46,927 nucleotides of DNA from Thermodesulfatator atlanticus DSM 21156 (GTDB taxonomy: Bacteria; Desulfobacterota; Thermodesulfobacteria; Thermodesulfobacteriales; Thermodesulfatatoraceae), in assembly GCF_000421585.1 (NCBI RefSeq), contig NZ_ATXH01000019.1, forward strand, positions 1 to 46,927, written 5' to 3'. The notes under the pieces were generated by a model that made no database searches, was not told the origin of the DNA, and saw only the letters and a program-made list of their open reading frames with translations. This document shows, piece after piece, positions 24,392-32,459 of the stretch. A program made the position numbers and the translations under genes. Positions within the stretch are counted from its first letter, which is position 1. Each line of letters opens with the position of its first letter.

Positions 24392-25473
24392 CTTAAAGGG
24401 TTGTAAAGGGCGTCGCGTTCCACAGGCTCAAACCCTGCTTCGCGAATAATGCGCTCGATCTCTTTGCGAGAAAGGGCCTTTTTGGTTTCTCCCCCTGAAA
24501 AATCGCTTATTTTTTCTTCATAAACGGTGCCGTGGAGATCATTAGCGCCAAAATGAAGCGCTACCTGAGCTAACTTGATACCAAGAAAAATCCAGTAAGC
24601 TTTAAGGTGTGGGATATTGTCTAACATCAAGCGCGCCACTGCCATCATTTTCAAATCTTCAAAGCCGGTGGTGGGGGCGACTTCTTTTTTAAGGTAGGAT
24701 TTTTGGGGAAGAAAAGGCAAGGGGATGAAACATAAAAACCCGCCGGTTTCGTCCTGCAGTTTTCTAAGGGCGATGAGGTGTTCCAGGCGTTCTTCGTATG
24801 TTTCAATGTGTCCGTAAAGCATGGTAGCGTTGGTAGGGATGCCTAACTTATGGGCTGTGCGGGCAATTTCAAGCCAGCGTTTTCCGGTGATTTTGTTAGG
24901 GCAAAGTTTTTTTCTGATACGTTCAGAAAAGACTTCTGCCCCGCCTCCGGGAAGACAGGAAAGCCCGGCTTCTTTTAAATCTTTCAGGACTTCTTCTATG
25001 CCTTTTGAGGATATTTTGGCTAAGTGGTCTATTTCCACACAGGTAAATGCTTTGAGCTGGGCTTGAGGGAATTCTCTTTTTAAAGTCTTTAGGAGTTCAA
25101 GGTAGAAATCGTATGGTAAAGTAGGGTGTAAACCTCCAACAATATGAATTTCTTGGATAGGAGAGGGGTTTTCTTTAAGTTTTTTGACTATTTCTTCGAT
25201 ATTTAAAGCGTAGGCCTCAGGGTCTCCGGGGGGTTTGCCGAAGGCACAGAATTTGCATAAATTTAGACAAATATTTGAATAATTTACGTGCTGGTTGAAA
25301 ACATAGTATACTTTTTTATTGTGTAATTTCTCTCTGACAAGGGATGCGAGGGAGCCTAGGCCAATGAGATCGTTAGAACGGAACAATTTAAGCCCGTCTT
25401 CAAAATCAAGGCGGGAATTTTCTCTGATTTTTTCGTAAATAGGCGATAAATTTTTGTCTGAAAATTTGATCAT
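24388..25473 (-). CDS. mqnE: Aminofutalosine synthase (radical SAM)
   Basis: The 361-aa protein has the radical SAM cysteines C69, C73, C76 ([12 protein letters not shown]) and the MqnE markers [68 protein letters not shown] and [10 protein letters not shown]. It joins SAM's deoxyadenosyl group to 3-enolpyruvylbenzoate to give aminofutalosine, the first committed futalosine-pathway step after MqnA. MqnC is its closest relative and is encoded separately at 43758-44816, which supports assigning the two roles. It overlaps gyrA tail to tail by 4 bases. Confidence 0.9.
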   Translation of the reverse strand: MIKFSDKNLSPIYEKIRENSRLDFEDGLKLFRSNDLIGLGSLASLVREKLHNKKVYYVFNQHVNYSNICLNLCKFCAFGKPPGDPEAYALNIEEIVKKLKENPSPIQEIHIVGGLHPTLPYDFYLELLKTLKREFPQAQLKAFTCVEIDHLAKISSKGIEEVLKDLKEAGLSCLPGGGAEVFSERIRKKLCPNKITGKRWLEIARTAHKLGIPTNATMLYGHIETYEERLEHLIALRKLQDETGGFLCFIPLPFLPQKSYLKKEVAPTTGFEDLKMMAVARLMLDNIPHLKAYWIFLGIKLAQVALHFGANDLHGTVYEEKISDFSGGETKKALSRKEIERIIREAGFEPVERDALYNPLS

Positions 25474-25501
25474 AATTTACGGCTAACAAAACTTTAGGAG
25501 A

Positions 25502-25828
25502 ATGGCAAGAAGGACAAAAAGCATAAAAGACTACATTTTTTTTGCTGAAGATGCTTTACGCCTTGAAAGACAAAAGGCTCGCAAACTCAGGCAAACTAAA
25601 TGGTGGCGTAAAAAAATAGCCTCAGGCATTTGTTATTATTGTGGGCGCAAGTTCAAACCCTCGGAGCTGACCATGGATCACCTAATCCCTTTATCAAAAG
25701 GTGGAAAAAGCGTTCGGGAGAACCTAGTGCCGGCATGCAAAGAATGTAATAACAAGAAAAAATATCTTCTTCCCTGGGAATGGGAAGATTATTTGGCAAG
25801 ACTTAAGGGGGAAAATAATGAAGAGTAA
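25502..25828 (+). CDS. HNH endonuclease family protein
   Basis: The 108-aa protein has a zinc-ribbon HNH domain: CYYCGRKFK, then the catalytic DH in ELTMDHLIPLSKGGKS, NLVPACKECNNKK with the N/H-type metal residues. The N-terminal 40 residues are basic helices. Such small HNH proteins cut or nick DNA, but the role here is unknown. It overlaps the export gene by 11 bases at its 3' end and starts 28 bases from mqnE, so it appears to head the polysaccharide operon, an odd place for a nuclease. AGGAG lies at 25496-25500. Confidence 0.85.
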   Translation: MARRTKSIKDYIFFAEDALRLERQKARKLRQTKWWRKKIASGICYYCGRKFKPSELTMDHLIPLSKGGKSVRENLVPACKECNNKKKYLLPWEWEDYLARLKGENNEE

Positions 25829-26375
25829 GTTTGTTTTAGTTTTGTTTTTTTTAATGGCCATTTCAAGTTCGGTTTATGCCGCTAAAACGGCCTTTGATGA
25901 ATACATTATTGGTCCCGGAGATGTTTTAGAGATAATAGTTTGGAAAGAACCCGACTTTACAAGGGATGCAACGGTTCGTCCTGACGGGCGTATTACCTTG
26001 CCTTTAATAGACGATGTTATGGCTGCAGGGAAGACCCCCATGCAACTAAAAGAAGAAATACAGAAAAAACTGCAAGAATATATCGATCTTCCAGTAGTTA
26101 CGGTGATTGTTAAAGAAATTAACAGCAAATTTTACTATATGATCGGAGAGATAAAGAGTCCAGGAGCTTATTCTCTTAGCAAGCCTATGACGATTTTACA
26201 GGCTTTGGCAGTGGCAGGAGGATTTACTGAATGGGCTAATAAAGACAAAATAATGGTTCTAAGGTTTAAAGAAGGGAAGAGAATAGTTTTGCATTTTAGT
26301 TATGAGCAGGCTGTCAAGGGGAAAGATATTAACGATTTTAATCTTATGCCAGATGATATCGTTTTAGTTCCCTAG
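25818..26375 (+). CDS. Polysaccharide export protein, Wza-like with SLBB
   Basis: The 185-aa protein has a signal peptide (residues 1-21, ending VYAA), then the polysaccharide export domain (FDEYIIGPGDVLEIIVWKEP, VRPDGRITLPLIDDV) and one SLBB domain (YYMIGEIKSPGAYSLSKPMT, ILQALAVAGGF). It is short compared with Wza (about 380 aa), as in XrtA/PEP-CTERM-type systems. There is no lipobox cysteine in the signal. It would help form the outer-membrane export channel. GGGGG-rich ribosome site lies within the end of the HNH gene; the barrel gene follows 8 bases on. Confidence 0.88.
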   Translation: MKSKFVLVLFFLMAISSSVYAAKTAFDEYIIGPGDVLEIIVWKEPDFTRDATVRPDGRITLPLIDDVMAAGKTPMQLKEEIQKKLQEYIDLPVVTVIVKEINSKFYYMIGEIKSPGAYSLSKPMTILQALAVAGGFTEWANKDKIMVLRFKEGKRIVLHFSYEQAVKGKDINDFNLMPDDIVLVP

Positions 26376-26383
26376 GAGGATTT

Positions 26384-27640
26384 ATGAGGATATCTCTTTT
26401 TACACTTGTTTTTTTGTTGATAGCCAGTTTTTCGTTTGCTCAGAGTAGTTTTTATGCTTTAAGTCTTTTTCTGAATTCAGAATACACTGACAATTTGTTT
26501 TTGACTAATACTGATAAGACTGATGATATAATCTCTGTTTTTGGTGCAAGCTTTGCTGCAAATAGAGCTACGAAGATCTCTAGTATGGATCTTTCGTATA
26601 GTTTAAGTAGGTCTTATTACTGGAATAGAGAAGGGAGTGATTCGTTTCGACACAATTTAAGCTTTGATTATGATAGATCCTTATCTAAACATTTGAATTT
26701 TTCTTGGAAAAATATTTATTATCGAACAGAAGAACCTATAGAACCAAGTACGCTTGTCTTTGAGGAAAGAAGGGGAGAAAGAAGGCCATATTATCGTATA
26801 AATTCTTCTTTAGACACGAGTTATGAATATTACAAAAATTCTTTTGTCCGGTTTGGCCTTTCTCTAAACTACTTACAAAATGAAAGTCCTTTAACGGAAG
26901 ATTCACGCTCTTATACGGAGTTTGTTTCTCTCTCACGAGATTTTGTGAAATATTTTATTGAATCCCGCTTTTCTGCAACGCAACGAGAATTTGAACAAAC
27001 TCCTTCTGTGCAAACATGGAGTGCCGAGGCTTCTGGAGGATATAAAATCGCTCATAATAAGAAAGTTTCTTTGAAGTTTTCAATAGATAGAACTCAGGAC
27101 AAGAGCCCCACTGGAGAGGATTATTGGGTTTATTCTTCAGACGTAACTTATTCTTGGAATCCAACTAGAAAAGATAGTTATCATTTTAGCCTTGGTTATT
27201 TTGTAAAAAAAGGAGATGACAAGGGTAAGGATTCAGATGGCATAACTTTTTCTTTAGATTATTCTAGAAAGTTCAGGTTGACCACTTTTTCTATTTCAGG
27301 TTCCGGTGGTTATCGTTATCGTTATGTTGAGGCAGAAAATACTGGATTTACTAAGTATTATCTGATTTCTGCAGATATTTCTCGCAAGTTAAGCCGCAGG
27401 ACTTCTGTTAGTAGTAGCTTTTCTTATAGATGGGAAGATGATTTAAGGGGGGTAAGGAACACCTATGTTTTTTCGGCCGCTATTGCTCATCAGATAACTA
27501 AAAAAATTTCCGGTTCTATTTCTTACTCGTTTAGAAAGGTTTCAGCTGATTATTCCCAAGATGAATATACTGTTAATACTGTATTTTTGTCTTTTTCTTA
27601 TCGTTTTTGGCAGGCCAAGCATTTGCCATGGAATTTATAG
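26384..27640 (+). CDS. Outer-membrane beta-barrel protein of the exopolysaccharide cluster
   Basis: The 418-aa protein has a signal peptide (residues 1-20, ending SFAQ) and then many alternating aromatic and polar strands (SMDLSYSLSRSYYW, TTFSISGSGGYRYRY, ISGSISYSFRKVS), with an ending SYRFWQAKHLPWNL. The pattern is that of a large outer-membrane barrel. The position between the export protein and Wzz matches the TIGR03016-like (PEP-CTERM system outer-membrane) slot, as I recall. The gene is AT-rich. It could be the outer pore for the polymer. Confidence 0.8.
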   Translation: MRISLFTLVFLLIASFSFAQSSFYALSLFLNSEYTDNLFLTNTDKTDDIISVFGASFAANRATKISSMDLSYSLSRSYYWNREGSDSFRHNLSFDYDRSLSKHLNFSWKNIYYRTEEPIEPSTLVFEERRGERRPYYRINSSLDTSYEYYKNSFVRFGLSLNYLQNESPLTEDSRSYTEFVSLSRDFVKYFIESRFSATQREFEQTPSVQTWSAEASGGYKIAHNKKVSLKFSIDRTQDKSPTGEDYWVYSSDVTYSWNPTRKDSYHFSLGYFVKKGDDKGKDSDGITFSLDYSRKFRLTTFSISGSGGYRYRYVEAENTGFTKYYLISADISRKLSRRTSVSSSFSYRWEDDLRGVRNTYVFSAAIAHQITKKISGSISYSFRKVSADYSQDEYTVNTVFLSFSYRFWQAKHLPWNL

Positions 27641-27656
27641 AATATGAGGTGTTGGT

Positions 27657-29201
27657 ATGATTAATGCCGATAAAATGCCAAAGCAGATGGATTTGTTCTC
27701 AGTTTTAATGTTCCTTTGGCGCAGAAAATGGATCATTATTTTCACTTTCGTAGTAGTTTTTGCGCTGGTGCAATGGAAGATACTTCATACGCCAAAGATT
27801 TATCAGGCTCAGGTAGTTCTTTCTATCTCACCTCAAAAGATTCCTTCTGCCTATGTTAAATCGACAGTTTCTGGAGATATGGAAGCTTTTATCCATTCTA
27901 TTTGGCAGGAAATTACCAGCCGTCGCAATTTAGAATACTTGATTAAGGAATTCAATCTTTATCCCCAGATGGTACAAAATGTTCCCATGGAAACGGTTGT
28001 TGAAAGGATGCGAAAGGCTATAAAGGTTTCTCGCCCTAGAGGAGGGAAAAGAAATGTTATTATAGTCAGTTTTACTTATTATGATCCCAATTTGGCTGCC
28101 AAGGTTGTAAATCGAATTGCGAATATTTTTATCGAAGAAAACTTAAAATTGCGTGAGGAGCAGGCCAAAACTATTACTGCTTTTTTAGATGAAGAATTAA
28201 CCCGCATTGAAAAGCAGTTAAGAGAACGAGAGAAGGCTATTCAGGAGTATAAGCAAAAGCATATGTCAGAGCTTCCAGAACAGAAACAATCTATCATTGC
28301 GATTTTGGGTAGGTTACAAAAAGAAAAAGAAGCATTGCAAATGCGTAAAGAGATGCTTCAGGATCGGAAAGTGTCTATCTTAGAACAGCTTAAGAAGGCT
28401 AAAGATCAGCAGGTTATTGCTACAGATGAAATTCAAACAGATAGTCAGGATTTTAAGGCAAGCTTAGAATTTTTGAAACAAAAATACGAGGCTTTGTTAA
28501 CAAAATATACTGAGAAACATCCAGATGTAATTAGATTAAAAAGACTGATAGAGCAAAAAGAAAAAGAAATGAAGAAAACGCAAAAAGGGGAAGAAAGTGG
28601 TGTGACTGAGCCGACAATTGTAAGCCAATTAAGGGCCCAGATCAAAGATATTGATAAGGAGTTGAAATCAATAGATGAACTTATTGCTAATACTAATGCA
28701 AAAATAGCCCTCTATCAAAAGCGCTTAGAGAATATCCCGAAAAGAGAACAGGAATTAACAGATCTTACACGTGATTATAATAATCTTATGAAAACTTATC
28801 GCATGTTACTCGACAAAAAAATTCAGGCCGCCATGGCTGAGACCTTAGAAAAACGCCAGCAAGGAGAACAATTTAGAATAATTGATCCTGCTCGTATCCC
28901 CGAAGTTCCCGTCTCTCCTGATGTCAAAAAGATGTTGGCAATGGGTTTAATTGCTGCTTTAGGATTGGGGCTAGGTATAGCTGCTTTGCTTGAATTTGTT
29001 GTTGATAAAAAGATTTATGACCCTTCTGTTCTTGAATATAATTTCGATGTTAAAGTTTTAGCCACTATTCCTAGTGTTATGATGAAAAACGACAAGTTGA
29101 AATATGCGTTAAAAACCGGACTTCTTTCAATTTTGGCTCTCAGTGGTTTTGCCGCAAATGCTTTTTTAACTTATAAGATTTTAACGGAGCTGCCACTTTA
29201 A
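27657..29201 (+). CDS. Polysaccharide chain-length determinant, Wzz/GumC type
   Basis: The 514-aa inner-membrane protein has an N-terminal membrane segment (about residues 25-46, WIIIFTFVVVFALVQW), a long periplasmic coiled coil (about 160-400), and C-terminal membrane segments (LAMGLIAALGLGLGIAALLE, and near 490-510). A PVSPDVKK proline motif precedes the second one, as in the Wzz family. It matches the XrtA-type chain-length proteins and lacks a fused kinase, which is encoded separately at 30202-31050. It controls polymer length. It is followed without a gap by the ATPase gene. Confidence 0.9.
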   Translation: MINADKMPKQMDLFSVLMFLWRRKWIIIFTFVVVFALVQWKILHTPKIYQAQVVLSISPQKIPSAYVKSTVSGDMEAFIHSIWQEITSRRNLEYLIKEFNLYPQMVQNVPMETVVERMRKAIKVSRPRGGKRNVIIVSFTYYDPNLAAKVVNRIANIFIEENLKLREEQAKTITAFLDEELTRIEKQLREREKAIQEYKQKHMSELPEQKQSIIAILGRLQKEKEALQMRKEMLQDRKVSILEQLKKAKDQQVIATDEIQTDSQDFKASLEFLKQKYEALLTKYTEKHPDVIRLKRLIEQKEKEMKKTQKGEESGVTEPTIVSQLRAQIKDIDKELKSIDELIANTNAKIALYQKRLENIPKREQELTDLTRDYNNLMKTYRMLLDKKIQAAMAETLEKRQQGEQFRIIDPARIPEVPVSPDVKKMLAMGLIAALGLGLGIAALLEFVVDKKIYDPSVLEYNFDVKVLATIPSVMMKNDKLKYALKTGLLSILALSGFAANAFLTYKILTELPL

Positions 29202-30185
29202 ATGTATTATAAATATTGGGGCTTACTTAAAAACCCCTTTGATATTCATCCTGATCCTGATTTTCTTTATTTGAGTGAGCAGCATAGAGAAGCTTTGTCA
29301 CATCTTAAATATGCTGTTTTGGCAAAAAAGCCGTTCTTGTTGCTGACTGGAGATATAGGCGTTGGGAAAACTACTTTGCTTAATTATTTTTTAAGGGATT
29401 TGGAAAAAGACAAAAATGTCGTAGTTGTTCCAGTGTTTAATCCTTCTTTGTCTGTGTCTGAATTTTATGAACTACTTTCACAAACTCTTTTCCCACGCCA
29501 AGATGTCTCAAATATATCCAAGCCTATTTTTTTGCTTAAATTTCGGGAACAGCTAAAAAAAATATATCAGCAGGGCAAAATTTTGGTCCTAGTCATTGAT
29601 GAGGCACAGTCTGCAAGTATCCGTTTTCTGGAGGAATTGAGGCTTTTTGCTAATATTGCTGCCGAATTTCCCGGGATGGTTATTATTCTTGTTGGTCAAC
29701 CAGATCTTCTAGATAAGCTCGATTGTCCTGAGCTAACTTCGCTGCGTCAACGCTTTTCTTTTAAGTATCATCTTGGCCCTTTTAGAGATATCAAAGACGT
29801 ATCTGATTATATCTCTACGCGCCTGTTAAGGGCTGGCTCTCCAAAAAACAGGGTTTTTACCGATGATGCCATCGAGGCCCTGTTTAAATTTTCAGGAGGA
29901 ATCCCGCGCGTGATAAATATTTTGGCTGATCATGCCCTGATGTCTGCTTTTTTAGCAAAGGCAGAATTAGTTGATGCTTCGTTTGTGGAAGAAGCATCTA
30001 AAGAAGTTAAGCATTTACTGCCTAAACTTCAAAAGAACCAACATCTCGAGGCCAAGAATTCTAAGTCTAATTTTGAGCGTTACATTCCTTTTATATTTTT
30101 AGTGGTTATGTCGATTTTAATTTTAGGTTATCTTCTTGGTCTTTGGGATTGGGAACGATTAAAAGGCTTGTGGGATTTAGGTTAG
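29202..30185 (+). CDS. XrtA-associated AAA ATPase (ExeA-like)
   Basis: The 327-aa protein begins MYYKYWGLLKNPFDIHPDP, the ExeA/GspA-type start. Walker A is GDIGVGKTT (about residues 50-58), Walker B is LVLVIDEAQ, and a second AAA lid segment holds SLRQRFSFKYHLGPF. A single membrane segment lies near the C-terminus (about 290-312). It matches ATPases encoded in XrtA/PEP-CTERM polysaccharide loci (TIGR03015 type). Its exact role in export is not known. It directly follows wzz. Confidence 0.87.
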   Translation: MYYKYWGLLKNPFDIHPDPDFLYLSEQHREALSHLKYAVLAKKPFLLLTGDIGVGKTTLLNYFLRDLEKDKNVVVVPVFNPSLSVSEFYELLSQTLFPRQDVSNISKPIFLLKFREQLKKIYQQGKILVLVIDEAQSASIRFLEELRLFANIAAEFPGMVIILVGQPDLLDKLDCPELTSLRQRFSFKYHLGPFRDIKDVSDYISTRLLRAGSPKNRVFTDDAIEALFKFSGGIPRVINILADHALMSAFLAKAELVDASFVEEASKEVKHLLPKLQKNQHLEAKNSKSNFERYIPFIFLVVMSILILGYLLGLWDWERLKGLWDLG

Positions 30186-30201
30186 TTTTAGGGGATTTTG
30201 T

Positions 30202-31050
30202 ATGGGAAAGTTGTCAAAGCTCTTAGAAAGTATCGAAAATGATAAAGAAAACACCAACGTGGCCAAAGTTTTACCTTTAACCGAACACGAAGAGGAAAAA
30301 CCGCTTAAAGACCAAAGCGACGCGCAAGTTTTGCGGCTATCAAACGTAGATCCAAAAATTTTGACCTACCACGATCCAGAAAATATAGTCGCAGAGCACT
30401 TTAAAATTTTGCGAAGCCAAATCCTTCATCCGCGTACAGGGCTTCCTTCTCGATTTATTTTGGTTACAAGTGCTGTTCCTAAAGAAGGAAAGACTTATGT
30501 GTCAATCAATCTAGCCTTTTCTTTTGCGCGGAGCGCGCCTACCATTTTAATTGAAGCAGATCTGCGTAAACCCACTTTCAAAGAAAAACTTGGTATAGCT
30601 CCTGAATATGGCCTTTCTGATTATCTTTCTGGACGTGTATCTTCCCTTGAAGACGTCATTTATAAAACAGATTATCCCAACTTGTTTATCATCCCTGCGG
30701 GGAATATAACCTCTGAAGTTAAAGACCTGTTTAGTTCAGAGGCAGTAGTAGCTTTGATGGAGGCTCTGAGAAATCGCTTTCCTAAGCACTTTTTTATTTT
30801 TGATAGTCCTCCTGTTTTAGTAGCTTCTGAAACAATTTCTCTTGCGCGCCTAGCTGATGGGATTCTTTTTGTGGTTCGTTATGCTTTTTCTGATGCAGAA
30901 GTTGTAAATGAAGCAGTTGATAAAATTGGTAAGTCTAAGCTGTTAGGCTTTGTTTTTAATAATTATAGACCATCGTTTTTGGGGCTTTTTTCTCCTAAAC
31001 TAAAATATTATCGATATGCCTACAAATATCGATATTACAAATCACGTTAG
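30202..31050 (+). CDS. Tyrosine autokinase, CpsD/Wzc cytoplasmic type
   Basis: The 282-aa protein is a BY-kinase. Walker A reads SAVPKEGKTYVSINLAFSFA, Walker A' is LIEADLRKPTF and Walker B FIFDSPPVL. The C-terminal tail (RYAYKYRYYKSR with upstream YY) is rich in tyrosines, the usual autophosphorylation cluster. The first 65 residues form a variable, charged linker. It partners with Wzz to control polymer synthesis. In the XrtA cluster this slot is TIGR03018-like. Confidence 0.9.
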   Translation: MGKLSKLLESIENDKENTNVAKVLPLTEHEEEKPLKDQSDAQVLRLSNVDPKILTYHDPENIVAEHFKILRSQILHPRTGLPSRFILVTSAVPKEGKTYVSINLAFSFARSAPTILIEADLRKPTFKEKLGIAPEYGLSDYLSGRVSSLEDVIYKTDYPNLFIIPAGNITSEVKDLFSSEAVVALMEALRNRFPKHFFIFDSPPVLVASETISLARLADGILFVVRYAFSDAEVVNEAVDKIGKSKLLGFVFNNYRPSFLGLFSPKLKYYRYAYKYRYYKSR

Positions 31051-31052
31051 CT

Positions 31053-32459
31053 ATGATTTGGCTTTTTCATCGCTATTATCCCGCTAGAAAATTACTTTTT
31101 TTTATCTCAGAAACTTTTTTGATTTTTGCTGCATCGTTAATAGCTTTTTATATCCATGACGGCTATATAACCTATGATTTAGCGCATTGGCCGCTATTTT
31201 TTAAGATTTTCTTTGTTACTTTTATGTTTCAGTTGTGGCTTTATTATTTTGATTTGTATACTTTTCGGCGTGAAGATAGTCTATGGGATATGTTTTTGCG
31301 CCTTCTTCAGTCAATCGGTTTAGCTACGTTTCTTATAGGGATTGTCTATTATTTCTTCCCTAAAATGATGATTAGTAACTGGTCTTTTATGATTTTTCTC
31401 TTCTTTGTTATTGTTCTTGCTATTTCTTGGCGTCTTCTTTATTTTTATGTTTTGAAACAAGGCTATCTCGATGAAAGAATAGCTTTTGTTGGTTTTTCTT
31501 CTTTAGCTGAGCATTTAATGGAAGAAATAGACCGACAGCTAGATTGTGGTTTCTGTGTGGCTGCTATTTTTACCCGTGATAAAGATTACGTTTTAAGCGC
31601 TGTTAAAAATTTTAGCTTCTTTCCAAAGGTTCAAATAAAAACCGATTTCAAAAAAATCTTTGATTTTTGTCATAAGAATAAAATAAAACAGGTCGTAGTT
31701 TGCATAGAAGATAGGCGCGGGAAGCTTCCTGTCTCTGAGCTTCTTGAATGTCGTATGAAGGGAATTGATGTTGTTGAAGGGGAAACTTTTTATGAGCACC
31801 TGACTGGAAAAATCCTTGTTGAAAAAATAAGACCGAGCTGGCTTATTTTTCATGGTGGTTTCTACAAGTCCCGAAGAACATTATTTCTTAAGCGAGTTCT
31901 TGGTCTTTTGGTGGCAACTGCAGGCTTGATTATTTTATCTCCTATTGCCCTTTTAATAGCCATTCTCATTAAATTGGATTCACCAGGCCCGGTTTTGTTT
32001 GTGCAGGAAAGAGTAGGCAAAGACGGAAAAGTTTTCAAGCTTTATAAGTTCCGGTCCATGCGAACGGATGCCGAAAAAGATGCCCCTAAGTGGGCGTCTA
32101 AAAATGATCCCCGTGTTACCAGGGTGGGGAGGGTGATAAGAAAATTACGTCTTGATGAGATCCCTCAAATGTGGAATGTCATCAAGGGTGATATGTCATT
32201 TGTAGGGCCTCGTCCTGAAAGGCCCTTTTTTGTAGAAAGACTCCGTAAGAAGATCCCTTATTACGACCAAAGGCATACAGTGCTTCCGGGAATTACCGGC
32301 TGGGCGCAAATTTGCTATCCTTACGGGGCTTCTGACGAAGACGCCCTGGAAAAACTAAAATATGACCTTTACTACATAAAATACATGTCTGTTATGTTTG
32401 ATCTGTATATCATCTTTAAGACCATCAAAATTGTCTTATTTGGAGAAGGAGCGCGCTAA
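31053..32459 (+). CDS. Undecaprenyl-phosphate sugar-phosphate transferase (XrtA-type)
   Basis: The 468-aa protein has four or five N-terminal membrane segments, a central Rossmann-like domain and a C-terminal bacterial sugar transferase domain. The latter has KFRSMRTDAEKDAPKWASKN, RKLRLDEIPQMWNVIKGDMS and the FVGPRPERPFF motif. It transfers a sugar phosphate to undecaprenyl phosphate to start the repeat unit; the sugar is unknown. It matches the TIGR03013-type transferase of PEP-CTERM clusters. The stop shares a base with the glmS start (TAATG), so they are coupled. Confidence 0.9.
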   Translation: MIWLFHRYYPARKLLFFISETFLIFAASLIAFYIHDGYITYDLAHWPLFFKIFFVTFMFQLWLYYFDLYTFRREDSLWDMFLRLLQSIGLATFLIGIVYYFFPKMMISNWSFMIFLFFVIVLAISWRLLYFYVLKQGYLDERIAFVGFSSLAEHLMEEIDRQLDCGFCVAAIFTRDKDYVLSAVKNFSFFPKVQIKTDFKKIFDFCHKNKIKQVVVCIEDRRGKLPVSELLECRMKGIDVVEGETFYEHLTGKILVEKIRPSWLIFHGGFYKSRRTLFLKRVLGLLVATAGLIILSPIALLIAILIKLDSPGPVLFVQERVGKDGKVFKLYKFRSMRTDAEKDAPKWASKNDPRVTRVGRVIRKLRLDEIPQMWNVIKGDMSFVGPRPERPFFVERLRKKIPYYDQRHTVLPGITGWAQICYPYGASDEDALEKLKYDLYYIKYMSVMFDLYIIFKTIKIVLFGEGAR

